From Sinomonas sp. P10A9 (GTDB lineage Bacteria > Actinomycetota > Actinomycetes > Actinomycetales > Micrococcaceae): a stretch of DNA of 64,000 nt. The stretch spans positions 558,001 through 622,000 of the forward strand of contig NZ_CP163302.1 of assembly GCF_041022165.1 (NCBI RefSeq). Reading direction: 5' to 3'. The notes below the pieces were generated by a model. That model saw only the letters and a program-made list of their open reading frames with translations, had not been told where the DNA came from and made no database searches. Below, piece by piece: positions 44,098-52,025 of this stretch (the stretch's first letter is position 1; each line of letters begins with the position of its first letter). The position numbers and the translations under genes were made by a program.

Positions 44098-44175
44098 CGT
44101 GGCTTCTCCTGAGCTGTCGATGTCAGCGGCTCAATGTGAGCTGCTTCACTCGGAGCCTAGAACCACTTATGTCGA

Positions 44176-44201
44176 GCGTCAAGCAAAAGATTGCTGAACG
44201 C
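44176..44201. promoter_or_regulatory. candidate operator between the sugar cluster and the ROK regulator
   Basis: GCGTCAAGCAA (44176-44186) and TTGCTGAACGC (44191-44201) form an inverted repeat, 9 of 11 positions matching, 4-nt spacer AAGA. It lies 79 bp from the cluster start and 55 bp from the ROK start. TTGC/GCAA half-sites are in keeping with ROK-type operators. Confidence 0.55.
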
Positions 44202-44255
44202 CGTCACTCTTTGTGGTTAGTGACATGCAGAAGCGTGGCGTGCTATCACTGTGGC

Positions 44256-45476
44256 ATGACGTCGCCACTCTCGCCCCCGCTGCCGGCCACCGAGGCCGGG
44301 GGGAGTCTTGCGCGTGCCGGCGACCTCTTCCAGCTCCTCCGCGACGGCAGGCCCTGGACCCGCGCGGAACTCGCCATGACCACGGGCCTCGCCCGCTCGA
44401 CCGTGGCCGGCAAGGTCGACCTGCTCCTCAACTCGGGGCTCGTCGTCTTCGTCGGCGAGGCGCTCTCGAGCGGCGGAAGGCCGCCGTCGCGCTTCGCCTT
44501 CCACCCGCAGGCCCGTACCGTCCTGGCGGTCGACGTCGGCGCGAGTCACGTGCGCGTTGCCCTCACCGACCTCAACGGGGACGTGATTGCCGAGCGCCGG
44601 GCACCGCTTCCGGTGGCGGACGGGCCTGAAGCGGTCTTGGGCTACGTGGTCGAGTCCGGCAAGAAGCTCCTCGCCGAGAGCGGCCGCCCCGAGAGCCGAC
44701 TCGCCGGCGTCGGGATCGGGCTGCCCGGACCCGTTGAGCACGCGACCGGACGTCCAGTGAAGCCGCCGATCATGCCGGGCTGGGACGGGTTCGACGTCGT
44801 CGGGTTCGTCCAGCGCTCGCTGCCCGTTCCCGTCCTCGTCGACAACGACGTGAACATCATGGCGCTCGGTGAACGAGCCGCATACTGGCCGGACGTGGAC
44901 GACCTGCTCTTCATCAAGGTCGCCACGGGCATCGGCTCGGGGATCATCTCAAGCGGCCAGCTCCAGCGCGGTGCGGACGGCACCGCGGGCGACCTCGGGC
45001 ACGTGCGCGTCGCCCGGGGCGCCGACATCGTGTGCCGGTGCGGAAACGTGGGCTGCCTCGAAGCGCTCGCTTCCGGCGGCGCCGTCGCCCGGGCCCTCGC
45101 AGCCCAGGGCATCGATGCGAACACCGGCGCGGACGTCGTCGAGCTCGCGGCCCACGGCAACATCACCGCGATCCATTCGCTCCGGCAGGCGGGGCGTGAC
45201 ATCGGCGAGGTGCTCGCGACGTGCGTGAACCTGCTCAACCCGAGCGTGATCGTCATCGGCGGGTCGATGGCTGCGGCGGGGGAGCACGTCATGGCCGGCG
45301 TGCGCGAGGTCGTGTACCACCGGTCGCCTCCGCTCGCGACGACCAACCTGCGCATCGTCCTTTCCCGGGCCGGAGAGCGGGCCGCCGTCATGGGTGCGAG
45401 CCGGCTCGTCTCCCAGCACGTCCTCTCGCCTGCAGGCGTCGAGGCGGCACTTGCGACCATGGCGAGCGCGGGCTGA
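44256..45476 (+). CDS. ROK family transcriptional regulator
   Basis: This 406-aa NagC/XylR-type repressor has an N-terminal winged helix (RAELAMTTGLARSTVAGKVD, residues 35-54). A sugar-kinase-like ROK domain follows with TVLAVDVGASHVRVALTDLN, LPGPVEHATGRPVKPPIMPG, LVDNDVNIMALGE and the zinc motif C-R-C-G-N-V-G-C-L-E. It should release DNA on binding a sugar of the pathway. The open frame continues upstream, but 44256 fits the family. TATCAC 6 nt before the ATG is an imperfect leaderless-type box. It is divergent from the ten-gene cluster. Confidence 0.92.
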   Translation: MTSPLSPPLPATEAGGSLARAGDLFQLLRDGRPWTRAELAMTTGLARSTVAGKVDLLLNSGLVVFVGEALSSGGRPPSRFAFHPQARTVLAVDVGASHVRVALTDLNGDVIAERRAPLPVADGPEAVLGYVVESGKKLLAESGRPESRLAGVGIGLPGPVEHATGRPVKPPIMPGWDGFDVVGFVQRSLPVPVLVDNDVNIMALGERAAYWPDVDDLLFIKVATGIGSGIISSGQLQRGADGTAGDLGHVRVARGADIVCRCGNVGCLEALASGGAVARALAAQGIDANTGADVVELAAHGNITAIHSLRQAGRDIGEVLATCVNLLNPSVIVIGGSMAAAGEHVMAGVREVVYHRSPPLATTNLRIVLSRAGERAAVMGASRLVSQHVLSPAGVEAALATMASAG

Positions 45477-45504
45477 GTCCTGCGGTCCATCCGGAACGCG
45501 AGGC

Positions 45505-46143
45505 TCAGGAGGCGAGCCGCCTCGCCGTGAGCACGGCATCTGTCAAGACGGCTGTCTGCCCCTCGGGGCCAGTGGCCTCGCGCCCTTCGGACGTGCTCGT
45601 CTCGAGCTCCCAGTCGGCTGCGCGGAGCCCCAGCGATGCGGCGAGCTCGTCCGCGGAAGGCATGTGGGCGTCGTCGTGCGCGTGCCGAGCCCACGGCGGG
45701 AACGCCGTGTGCCCCACCACGAACAGCGTCCCGCCCGGCGCAACCGCCCGCGTCGCGGCCAGGAGGATCCGTTCGCGGGGCATCTCGATGGGGGAGTGGA
45801 GGAAGGACGCGGTGACGAGATCGTACGTCTGCTCGGGCTCCCACTCGGCAAGGTCGCTCACGAGCCACGTCACCCGATCTGCGACGCCGGCCTCGGCCGC
45901 GTGCGCCGCGGCGCGCCCCAGCGCGACCGCGGAGATGTCCACCCCCGTGACGGTCCACCCGCGCTCGGCCAGCCAGATCGCGTCCGCGCCCTCGCCGCAC
46001 CCGAGGTCGATCGCCCGCCCCGGCGAGATCATGCTGACCTCGCGCATGAGCGCCCCGTTCGGCTTGCCGCTCCAGACCCGCTGCCGCTCACTGTAGAACT
46101 CGTCCCAGAACTCGCTCGGCCCCGGCTTGTGTTCGGTGTTCAT
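45505..46143 (-). CDS. class I SAM-dependent methyltransferase
   Basis: This 212-aa enzyme of the Methyltransf_11/25 type has SAM motif I AIDLGCGEGADAIWLAERGW at about 48-67, the acidic adenosine contact VTGVDISAVALGRAAAHAAE and motif IV/post-II YDLVTASFLHSPIEMPRERI, then GGTLFVVGH. The N-terminus, EFWDEFYSERQRVWSGKPN, is typical of a widespread actinobacterial group near thiopurine methyltransferase-like proteins. Substrate is unknown. It has its own transcript, convergent with the ROK gene. Confidence 0.9.
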   Translation of the reverse strand: MNTEHKPGPSEFWDEFYSERQRVWSGKPNGALMREVSMISPGRAIDLGCGEGADAIWLAERGWTVTGVDISAVALGRAAAHAAEAGVADRVTWLVSDLAEWEPEQTYDLVTASFLHSPIEMPRERILLAATRAVAPGGTLFVVGHTAFPPWARHAHDDAHMPSADELAASLGLRAADWELETSTSEGREATGPEGQTAVLTDAVLTARRLAS

Positions 46144-46270
46144 GGAACCCGGTCTATCCGCTCCGGCTCCACCCGCGCAAGTCCCCGACGCACGACGCCG
46201 GGCGCTCGCCTCGCGACCCCTTCCCGCCTGCCGAGGGGTTACGTAACCTCATCATCAGGAGGTGATCCGC

Positions 46271-46465
46271 ATGAACGCACTGCATCAGGGCGACCGGATT
46301 GTCATCAGGGGCCGGACGGTGGACTCGGCGGACCGGCACGGGCAGATCGTCGAGGTGAAGGGCGCCAATGGGGAGCCGCCCTATCTCGTCCGATTCGACG
46401 ACGGGCATGAGTCCGTCGTGTTCCCGGGTGGAGACTTCTCGGTCGAGAAGGGTCCAGCCGCCTGA
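46271..46465 (+). CDS. DUF1918 domain-containing protein
   Basis: This 64-aa protein is an SH3-like small barrel: MNALHQGDRIVIRGRTVDSA, then GQIVEVKGANGEPPYLVRF, DDGHESVVFPGGDFSV. This is the DUF1918 family, common in actinobacteria, with no known function. AGGAGGTGAT, one of the best ribosome sites in the window, supports ATG 46271; an in-frame GTG at 46262 is less likely. Its stop is 1 nt before the acyl-CoA dehydrogenase start. Confidence 0.88.
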   Translation: MNALHQGDRIVIRGRTVDSADRHGQIVEVKGANGEPPYLVRFDDGHESVVFPGGDFSVEKGPAA

Positions 46466-46466
46466 C

Positions 46467-47603
46467 ATGTTCGAACTCACCGAGGACCAGCGCGACCTTG
46501 TCGGCGCCGTGCGGGACTTTGCCACCGAGCGGCTCGCCCCGCACGCACTCGAATGGGACGCGACGAAGCACTTCCCCGTGGACGTACTGCAGGAGGCTGG
46601 CGAGATCGGTCTGGGCGGCGTCTACGCGGGCGAGGAATACGGCGGCACCGGCCTGACGCGTTATGACGCAGCCCTGATCTTCGAGGAGCTGGCCAAGGCG
46701 GATCCATCGATCGCGGCCTACATCTCGATCCACAACATGGTCGTCTGGATGGTCGACGCCTTCGGCACGGACCTCCAGCGGAAGGAGTGGGTCCCCCAGC
46801 TGGTGACCATGGAGTCACTCGGCAGCTACTGCCTCACGGAGCCCGGCGCGGGCTCCGACGCGGCCGCCCTCACGACGAAGGCGGTGCGCGACGGCGACGA
46901 CTACGTGCTCACGGGCGTCAAGCAGTTCATCTCGGGTGCTGGCTCCTCGGCCCTGTACATCGTGATGGCACGGACCGCCGCGACGGGCCACCGCGGCATC
47001 ACCGCGTTCCTCGTCCCGGCGGGCACTGAGGGCCTTTCCTTCGGCTCCAACGAGAAGAAGATGGGCTGGAATGCCCAGCCGACCCGGCAGGTGGTCCTCG
47101 CGGGAGCCCGCGTCCCGGCGGCCAACCGGCTCGGGGAGGAGGGCGACGGGTTCGGCATCGCCATGAAGGGCCTCAACGGCGGACGCCTCAACATCGGCGC
47201 GTGCTCTCTGGGGGGAGGGCAGGCCGCACTCGACAAGACAGTCGCCTACCTCAAGGAGCGCACGGCGTTCGGCGGCCGCCTTGCGGACAAGCAGTCCCTC
47301 ATGTTCGACCTCGCGGACATGGAGATGAAGCTCGAGGCGGCCCGGACCCTGCTACGCCGTGCCGCCGACGCCCTGGACCGCGGAGACCCGGACGCCGTCC
47401 GGCTCTGCGCGATCGCCAAACGCGTCGCCACGGACGCCGGCTTCGAGGTTGCCAACGAGGCCATCCAGCTCCACGGCGGCTACGGCTACCTGCACGAGTA
47501 CGGCATCGAGAAGATCGCCCGGGACCTGAGGGTCCACCAGATCCTCGAGGGCTCCAACGAGATCATGCGGCTCATCGTGGGCCGGATGCTCGTCGAAGGC
47601 TAA
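46467..47603 (+). CDS. acyl-CoA dehydrogenase, isobutyryl-CoA dehydrogenase-like
   Basis: This 378-aa FAD enzyme has N-terminal helical domain FELTEDQRDLVGAVRDFATE and the flavin-binding CLTEPGAGSDAAALTTKAV. VGWNAQPTRQ-like MGWNAQPTRQVVLAGARVPA and GLNGGRLNIGACSLGGGQAA follow; the C-terminus HQILEGSNEIMRLIVGR contains the catalytic-region EG(S/T)NE motif. The whole is strikingly like ACAD8, pointing to valine catabolism (isobutyryl-CoA to methacrylyl-CoA). The partner enzymes (enoyl-CoA hydratase, HIBADH, MMSDH) are not in the window. It is co-transcribed with DUF1918 upstream. Confidence 0.9.
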   Translation: MFELTEDQRDLVGAVRDFATERLAPHALEWDATKHFPVDVLQEAGEIGLGGVYAGEEYGGTGLTRYDAALIFEELAKADPSIAAYISIHNMVVWMVDAFGTDLQRKEWVPQLVTMESLGSYCLTEPGAGSDAAALTTKAVRDGDDYVLTGVKQFISGAGSSALYIVMARTAATGHRGITAFLVPAGTEGLSFGSNEKKMGWNAQPTRQVVLAGARVPAANRLGEEGDGFGIAMKGLNGGRLNIGACSLGGGQAALDKTVAYLKERTAFGGRLADKQSLMFDLADMEMKLEAARTLLRRAADALDRGDPDAVRLCAIAKRVATDAGFEVANEAIQLHGGYGYLHEYGIEKIARDLRVHQILEGSNEIMRLIVGRMLVEG

Positions 47604-47609
47604 CGCAGC

Positions 47610-48395
47610 TCAGACGCAGCCCTCGGGGCCGCACACCTCACCGTTGAGGCCGTCCGGATCGACCGAGCCGTCGGCACCCGCCGCCGGCTGGCCGACCATG
47701 ACGAGGGGGTGGGCCTCACGCCAGGCGGTCTCGAGCGCCTGCGTGAACAGCTCCGCGGGCTGCGCGCCGGAGACCCCGTACTTGTTGTCGAGCACGAAGA
47801 ACGGCACACCCTGGATGCCGATGGCCTGCGCCTGGGCAATGTCCGCGCGGACGGAGTCGCGGTAGGTGCCGGCGTCGAGCGCGGCATTGATCTCGTCGGC
47901 GTCGAGACCGGCCTCGGTGCCGATCCGCACCAGCACGTCGCGGGCCCCGATGTCCTCGCCGTGCTCGAAGTGGGCCGAGAGCAGCGCTTCCTTGACGGCG
48001 TCGGCCGTCGTCCCGCCTCGAGCGTCGGTTCCGCGGGAAGCGTCCGTTCCGCCTGCGGCGTCTTTCGCCTTCGCGAGGTGGAGCAGTTCGTGCGCCGAGA
48101 AGGAGTTGGCAACGGCGACCCGGCCGAAGTCGTACGCGAGGCCCTCGCCCGCAGCGACCTGCGTCACGTGGTCGAACATCTGGGCGACCCGCTCGGCCGG
48201 CATGCCCTTGCGCTGGGAGAGGTACTCGAGTTCCGTGCCGTCGTAGTGGTCCGGGAGGGTGGGGTCCAGCTGGTAGCTGTGCCAGGTGACGCTGACCCGG
48301 TCCCTATGCGGGAACTCGGAGAGCGCCTTCTCGAACCGGCGCTTGCCGATGAAGCACCACGGGCAGGCGATATCAGACCAGATGTCAACGTTCAT
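47610..48395 (-). CDS. DsbA family oxidoreductase (FrnE-like)
   Basis: This 261-aa thioredoxin-fold protein has active site C11-P-W-C14 in VDIWSDIACPWCFIGKRRFE. A long helical insert follows, then the cis-Pro loop GIQGVPFFVLDNKYGVSGAQ. There is no signal peptide, so it is cytosolic, like FrnE/polyketide-type isomerases. The Ala/Gly/Thr/Asp repeat DAAGGTDASRGTDARGGTTA in the insert is unusual and looks like a local expansion. ATG 48395 or a TTG two codons upstream could be the start. Stop is 7 bp from the convergent acyl-CoA dehydrogenase stop. Confidence 0.88.
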   Translation of the reverse strand: MNVDIWSDIACPWCFIGKRRFEKALSEFPHRDRVSVTWHSYQLDPTLPDHYDGTELEYLSQRKGMPAERVAQMFDHVTQVAAGEGLAYDFGRVAVANSFSAHELLHLAKAKDAAGGTDASRGTDARGGTTADAVKEALLSAHFEHGEDIGARDVLVRIGTEAGLDADEINAALDAGTYRDSVRADIAQAQAIGIQGVPFFVLDNKYGVSGAQPAELFTQALETAWREAHPLVMVGQPAAGADGSVDPDGLNGEVCGPEGCV

Positions 48396-48509
48396 ACTCA
48401 ATGCAAGGCAGGGACCGAGGGCCCTATTCCCTCACCGCTACGGTGTGTAGAAAGAAGCTGACACGTAGGGCTCGGAGCAACCGGGCCGGTGCCGCTGGAG
48501 GCGAGGAAC

Positions 48510-48980
48510 ATGTCCGCCGTGACGAGGACGAGGTTCGGCTGGGCAACGGGTGCCGTGGGACTCGCCACCGTGGTCCTCTTCGCGGTGGTCTTCGCGATGC
48601 CAGGGGTCCCTGCGAAGTCGATGCTGTACAACGCTGCCTTCGTGGCACTGACGCTCACCCTGGCGCTCTTCATGCTCGGCACGGCGCGCGCCCCCGGGGA
48701 GAAGCTCGGGTTCAGGCCCGGGACACGGCTCGGCTGGTGGGCGGTGGCCCTCGTCGTCGCATCGGCCGCGGTGTTCGGCCTCGGAGGGCTCCTCGTCCCG
48801 CTCGGGGTCCCGATGGCACTGTTCAGCGGGCTTGCCCTCGTGGGCCTCGTGGCCGGTGGTGGGGCGGCGATCGTCGCCTGGTTTCGGCACGCGGAGCGGT
48901 CGATGCTTGTCCTGCTCGTGATGCTGCCCGTCATGGTGGTGCCGTACGTGGCGCTCGGCATGATTGTCTTTCCCTATTAG
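48510..48980 (+). CDS. small four-helix membrane protein, tandem paralogue 1 of 3
   Basis: This 156-aa protein has hydrophobic segments at about 11-30, 38-56, 72-95 and 105-127, plus a C-terminal one ending FPY. GGAGG 8 nt upstream supports ATG 48510. It shares the scheme of the next two genes: a mid-protein 'R-L-G-W-W-(A/S)-(V/L)' after a charged loop, 'A-W-F-R-(R/H)-(R/A)-E-(R/T)-S-(M/L)-(L/V)-V-L' near the C-terminus and a final V/F-(S/F)-P-(H/Y). The family is not one I recognise. Confidence 0.8.
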   Translation: MSAVTRTRFGWATGAVGLATVVLFAVVFAMPGVPAKSMLYNAAFVALTLTLALFMLGTARAPGEKLGFRPGTRLGWWAVALVVASAAVFGLGGLLVPLGVPMALFSGLALVGLVAGGGAAIVAWFRHAERSMLVLLVMLPVMVVPYVALGMIVFPY

Positions 48981-49007
48981 TCCCACTCAGGATTAGTCCC
49001 ACTCAGG
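48976..49007. repeat. 16-bp exact tandem duplication between paralogues 1 and 2
   Basis: ATTAGTCCCACTCAGG occurs at 48976-48991 and again at 48992-49007. The first copy includes the TAG stop of paralogue 1 and the second abuts the ribosome site of paralogue 2. Confidence 0.8.
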
Positions 49008-49018
49008 AGATGAGGACA

Positions 49019-49513
49019 ATGACCGTCATGACCAGGCGACCGTTCCGCACGGCAGCGATAGCGGTGGGCGTCCTCGCGATTGCGCTGTTCGGTGCCGTGC
49101 TCGTCACCCGGGGGCAGGGGTTCGTGGGGCTGCTCTTCATCGTGGCGTTTCTGGCGGCCTTCGCCGCGCTCGCCCTGGCGGCTTCCGACAACCTCCGGGC
49201 GCGGCACGATGCCCCGACCGCGAAGCCGCGGACCCGCCTCGGGTGGTGGGCCGTGTGGCTCGCCGTCGCCGGAACCCTTTTGGCGACGGCGTTTCCCGCG
49301 ATCATGACGGCGGTGCGGCCCGCCTTCGACGGGCCCGTCCCGTCCATGGCGCTGCCGGTCCTGGCCGGCTTCGCGGCGTCGATCGCTGGGGGCGTCGTCG
49401 CCCTGATCGCCTGGTTCCGCCGGGCCGAGACGTCCCTCCTGGTCCTGCTCACCATGCTTCCCGCGCTCTTCGCCCTGTCCTTCCTGATCGGCGAATTCAC
49501 GTTCCCGCACTAG
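49019..49513 (+). CDS. small four-helix membrane protein, tandem paralogue 2 of 3
   Basis: This 164-aa protein has the same layout: TM segments at about 9-27, 33-53, 72-95, 108-130, then a charged FRRAETS loop and a last hydrophobic stretch ending FTFPH. CAGGAG 9 nt upstream supports ATG 49019. It lies 38 bp after paralogue 1, so it is in the same transcript. Confidence 0.8.
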   Translation: MTVMTRRPFRTAAIAVGVLAIALFGAVLVTRGQGFVGLLFIVAFLAAFAALALAASDNLRARHDAPTAKPRTRLGWWAVWLAVAGTLLATAFPAIMTAVRPAFDGPVPSMALPVLAGFAASIAGGVVALIAWFRRAETSLLVLLTMLPALFALSFLIGEFTFPH

Positions 49514-49562
49514 CTGTCAGTTGTCCCGAGACATTCAGTTGTCCCCAGAGGAGGTGGGAACG

Positions 49563-50057
49563 ATGCAGGTCATGCTTCGTACCGTTCTATCCCGCGTGGC
49601 CGCAGGGCTCGGCGCCGCAGCTGTGCTGCTCTTCGCCGCGACCTTCGCCGTCCCCGGCGATGTGGCGCGGGGCTGGACGTACACGGTCGGGTTCGGCTGC
49701 GCCGCGGCCGCCGTCGTGGTGTGGGCGGTCGATGTGGTCAGACGCCGCAGCGAGCGGCCGACGGCGAAGCCCACCTCCGCGCTCGGCTGGTGGTCTCTGG
49801 GGCTCTTCGCCGCGGGGCTTGTGCTTCAGTTCGTCGGTTCGGCGCTGACCTTCGGCCCCGAGGCGGCCGAAGGTTTCGCACGGCTCGTGTCGAACTTCGT
49901 GATCCTGGGCTTCGGCGGCTGGGTCGTGGCGGGCGTCCTCGGCCTCGTGGCGTGGTTCCGGCGGCGCGAGCGCTCGCTCGTGGTGCTCATCCTCAGCGTT
50001 GTGCCAGCGATGTTCGTGCTGTACTTCCTCCTCGGCGAACTCGTGAGCCCGCACTAG
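49563..50057 (+). CDS. small four-helix membrane protein, tandem paralogue 3 of 3
   Basis: This 164-aa paralogue has SALGWWSLGLFAAGLVLQFV matching the RLGWW block of the other two, and GLVAWFRRRERSLVVLILSV as the most conserved stretch. It ends LLGELVSPH. A GAGGAGGTGG ribosome site precedes ATG 49563. In the 50-bp gap, TCAGTTGTCCC is duplicated (49516-49526 and 49532-49542 approximately), echoing the duplication before paralogue 2. A 20-bp terminator closes the three-gene unit. Confidence 0.8.
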   Translation: MQVMLRTVLSRVAAGLGAAAVLLFAATFAVPGDVARGWTYTVGFGCAAAAVVVWAVDVVRRRSERPTAKPTSALGWWSLGLFAAGLVLQFVGSALTFGPEAAEGFARLVSNFVILGFGGWVVAGVLGLVAWFRRRERSLVVLILSVVPAMFVLYFLLGELVSPH

Positions 50058-50111
50058 TCCCACCATGAGACGGTCCCGGCATGCGGACCACACATGAGTT
50101 CCACAGCATGA

Positions 50112-50162
50112 GTTGAGGGGCCGGAACCGAGCAGCACCACTACTCGGTTCCGGCCCCTCAAC
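50112..50162. terminator. bidirectional terminator between the membrane protein genes and aceB
   Basis: A 20-bp perfect stem (50112-50131 with 50143-50162) has an 11-nt loop. It lies 55 bp after paralogue 3 and 95 bp after the aceB stop on the opposite strand. Confidence 0.85.
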
Positions 50163-50257
50163 GGGTCCCCGGTGCCCTTGCCCCCGACCTTCGGGGTGCG
50201 TGTTGCGAGTGGCGCGTGCAGGGTCCGGGAAGCTATCAGGTTCGCGCAACCACCATC

Positions 50258-51940
50258 TCAGGCCGCGGCGAACTGGCGCTCGGGCAGGCCGGCCTCGTAC
50301 TCGTCCTCCTTGCCGGCGGTCTCGCACAGGTACCGCGCGTAGGCCGGCATGGTGAGGAAGGTCGGGAAGTCGGTGCCGAGTGCCACCTCGCCGAAGAGCT
50401 CGCGGGCGTCGCGGAAGCGGTCGCCGTCGAAGCGCTCGAGCTTGTGGAACTCCTCATCGAGTAGCTCCTCGACCCACTCGCGGGACACGATCTCGCCCTG
50501 GTCGGTGATGGCCCGGGCATAGATCCACTGCCAGATCTGCGAGCGGGAGATCTCCGCGGTCGCGGCGTCCTCCATGAGGCTGTGGATCGTCACGGCGCCG
50601 TTGCCCCGCAGCCAGGTCTCGATGTAGCGGATGCCTACCTCGATATTGTTGCGGATGCCCTCCTCCGTGATCGTGCCGTGGCACGTGCCGAGGTCGATAA
50701 GGGCGCGGTCGTCCGGCGTCACGTCATCGCGGAGGCGGTCCAGCTGGTTCGGGCGGTCTCCGAGGACCGAATCGAACGCGTCCCGCACCACGGAGACGAA
50801 CTCGGGGTGCGCCACCCACGCACCGTCGAATCCCTCCTCGGCCTCGCGCAGCTTGTCCGCGCGCGTCTTCAGGAGCGCCTCGGCATTGGCGGCGGGATCC
50901 CTTCGGCTCGGCACGAATGCCGCCGGGGCCGCGATCGCCATGGCGCCGCGCCGGTGGCAGGCCCGCACGAGCTGCTCGGTGTACGCCCTCATGAACGGCT
51001 GCGTCATGGTGACCTGCTCGCGGTCCGGGAGCACGAAGCGGGGGCCGCGCGTCCGGAAGTTCTTGATGATGGAGAAGATGTAGTCCCAGCGCCCCGCGTT
51101 GAGCCCGGCTGCATGGTCGCGCAGCTCGTACAGGATCTCCTCCATCTCGAACGCGGCCGTGATGGTCTCGATGAGCACGGTCGCGCGGATCGTGCCCTGC
51201 GGGATGCCGAGCAGGTCCTGGGCCGCCACGAAGAGATCGTTCCACAGGCGTGCCTCGAACCGGTTCTCGATCTTCGGCAGGTAGAAGTACGGGCCGTGGC
51301 CGAGGGCGATGAGCCGGGCCGCGTTGTGGAAGAAGTACACCCCGAAGTCCATGACCCCACCGGCGATCGGCTTGCCGTCCACGAGCATGTTCTTCTCCGG
51401 CAGGTGCAGGCCGCGCGGGCGCAGCACCGTCGTCGGACGCTCTGAGAAGGGCTTGAGGTGGTATTCCCTGCGGGCTGCGCCCTCGCCGATGCTGAAGTCG
51501 ATCTGGTCGCGCAGCGCGTCCATGAGGTTGATCTGGCCCTGGATGAGGTTGCGCCACGAGGGCGTGAGCGAGTCCTCCATGTCAGCGAGCCAGACGTTGG
51601 CTCCGGAGTTCAGCGCATTGACGGTCGACTTCCGGTCCACCGGTCCCGTGATCTCGACGCGGCGGTCCGTGAGCCCCGGAGCCGGCGGTGCGACGCGCCA
51701 GGCAGCGTCGTTCCGGATCTCCTCGGTCTCACGGGGGAAGCGCGGGTCGGTGCCGCGGGCGATCTCCGCGCGGCGGGCGTGGCGGGCCTCGAGGAGCTCT
51801 TGGCGGCGGTCGGCGGTTGCCCGGTGCAGACGGGCGACGAACTCGAGGGCATCGGGGGTGAGGATCTCACGCTGGCGCGCGATGGGCTGCGCGGTGAGGG
51901 TCACTCCGTTGATCGTGGTGTCGGTGCTGAAGCTGTTCAT
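50258..51940 (-). CDS. aceB: malate synthase A
   Basis: This 560-aa enzyme condenses glyoxylate with acetyl-CoA to give malate, the second step of the glyoxylate bypass. Type A signatures are VNALNSGANVWLADMEDSLT, RPRGLHLPEKNMLVDGKPI, the Mg-binding Glu in ATVLIETITAAFEMEEILYE, GRWDYIFSIIKNFRTRGPRF and GAMAIAAPAAFVPSR. Near the C-terminus VTIHSLMEDAATAEISRSQI carries the catalytic Asp. It follows aceA by 85 bp containing a long hairpin; the order aceA then aceB on one strand matches Arthrobacter-like genomes. Confidence 0.97.
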   Translation of the reverse strand: MNSFSTDTTINGVTLTAQPIARQREILTPDALEFVARLHRATADRRQELLEARHARRAEIARGTDPRFPRETEEIRNDAAWRVAPPAPGLTDRRVEITGPVDRKSTVNALNSGANVWLADMEDSLTPSWRNLIQGQINLMDALRDQIDFSIGEGAARREYHLKPFSERPTTVLRPRGLHLPEKNMLVDGKPIAGGVMDFGVYFFHNAARLIALGHGPYFYLPKIENRFEARLWNDLFVAAQDLLGIPQGTIRATVLIETITAAFEMEEILYELRDHAAGLNAGRWDYIFSIIKNFRTRGPRFVLPDREQVTMTQPFMRAYTEQLVRACHRRGAMAIAAPAAFVPSRRDPAANAEALLKTRADKLREAEEGFDGAWVAHPEFVSVVRDAFDSVLGDRPNQLDRLRDDVTPDDRALIDLGTCHGTITEEGIRNNIEVGIRYIETWLRGNGAVTIHSLMEDAATAEISRSQIWQWIYARAITDQGEIVSREWVEELLDEEFHKLERFDGDRFRDARELFGEVALGTDFPTFLTMPAYARYLCETAGKEDEYEAGLPERQFAAA

Positions 51941-51961
51941 GGCGGTCTCCGTGGTGTTGGA

Positions 51962-52004
51962 CGACGGCGGTGGGCTGGGAGGGGCTCCCGGCCCACCGCC
52001 GTCG
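51962..52004 (-). terminator. hairpin terminator after aceA
   Basis: CGACGGCGGTGGGC (51962-51975) pairs with GCCCACCGCCGTCG (51991-52004). An inner GGGAG/CTCCC stem continues the helix after one T-G position, leaving a 3-nt loop. This near-perfect 20-bp hairpin lies 22 bp past the aceA stop, so aceA and aceB levels may be uncoupled. Confidence 0.7.
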
Positions 52005-52025
52005 CACGTCCGTGCCGAGTCGGCG

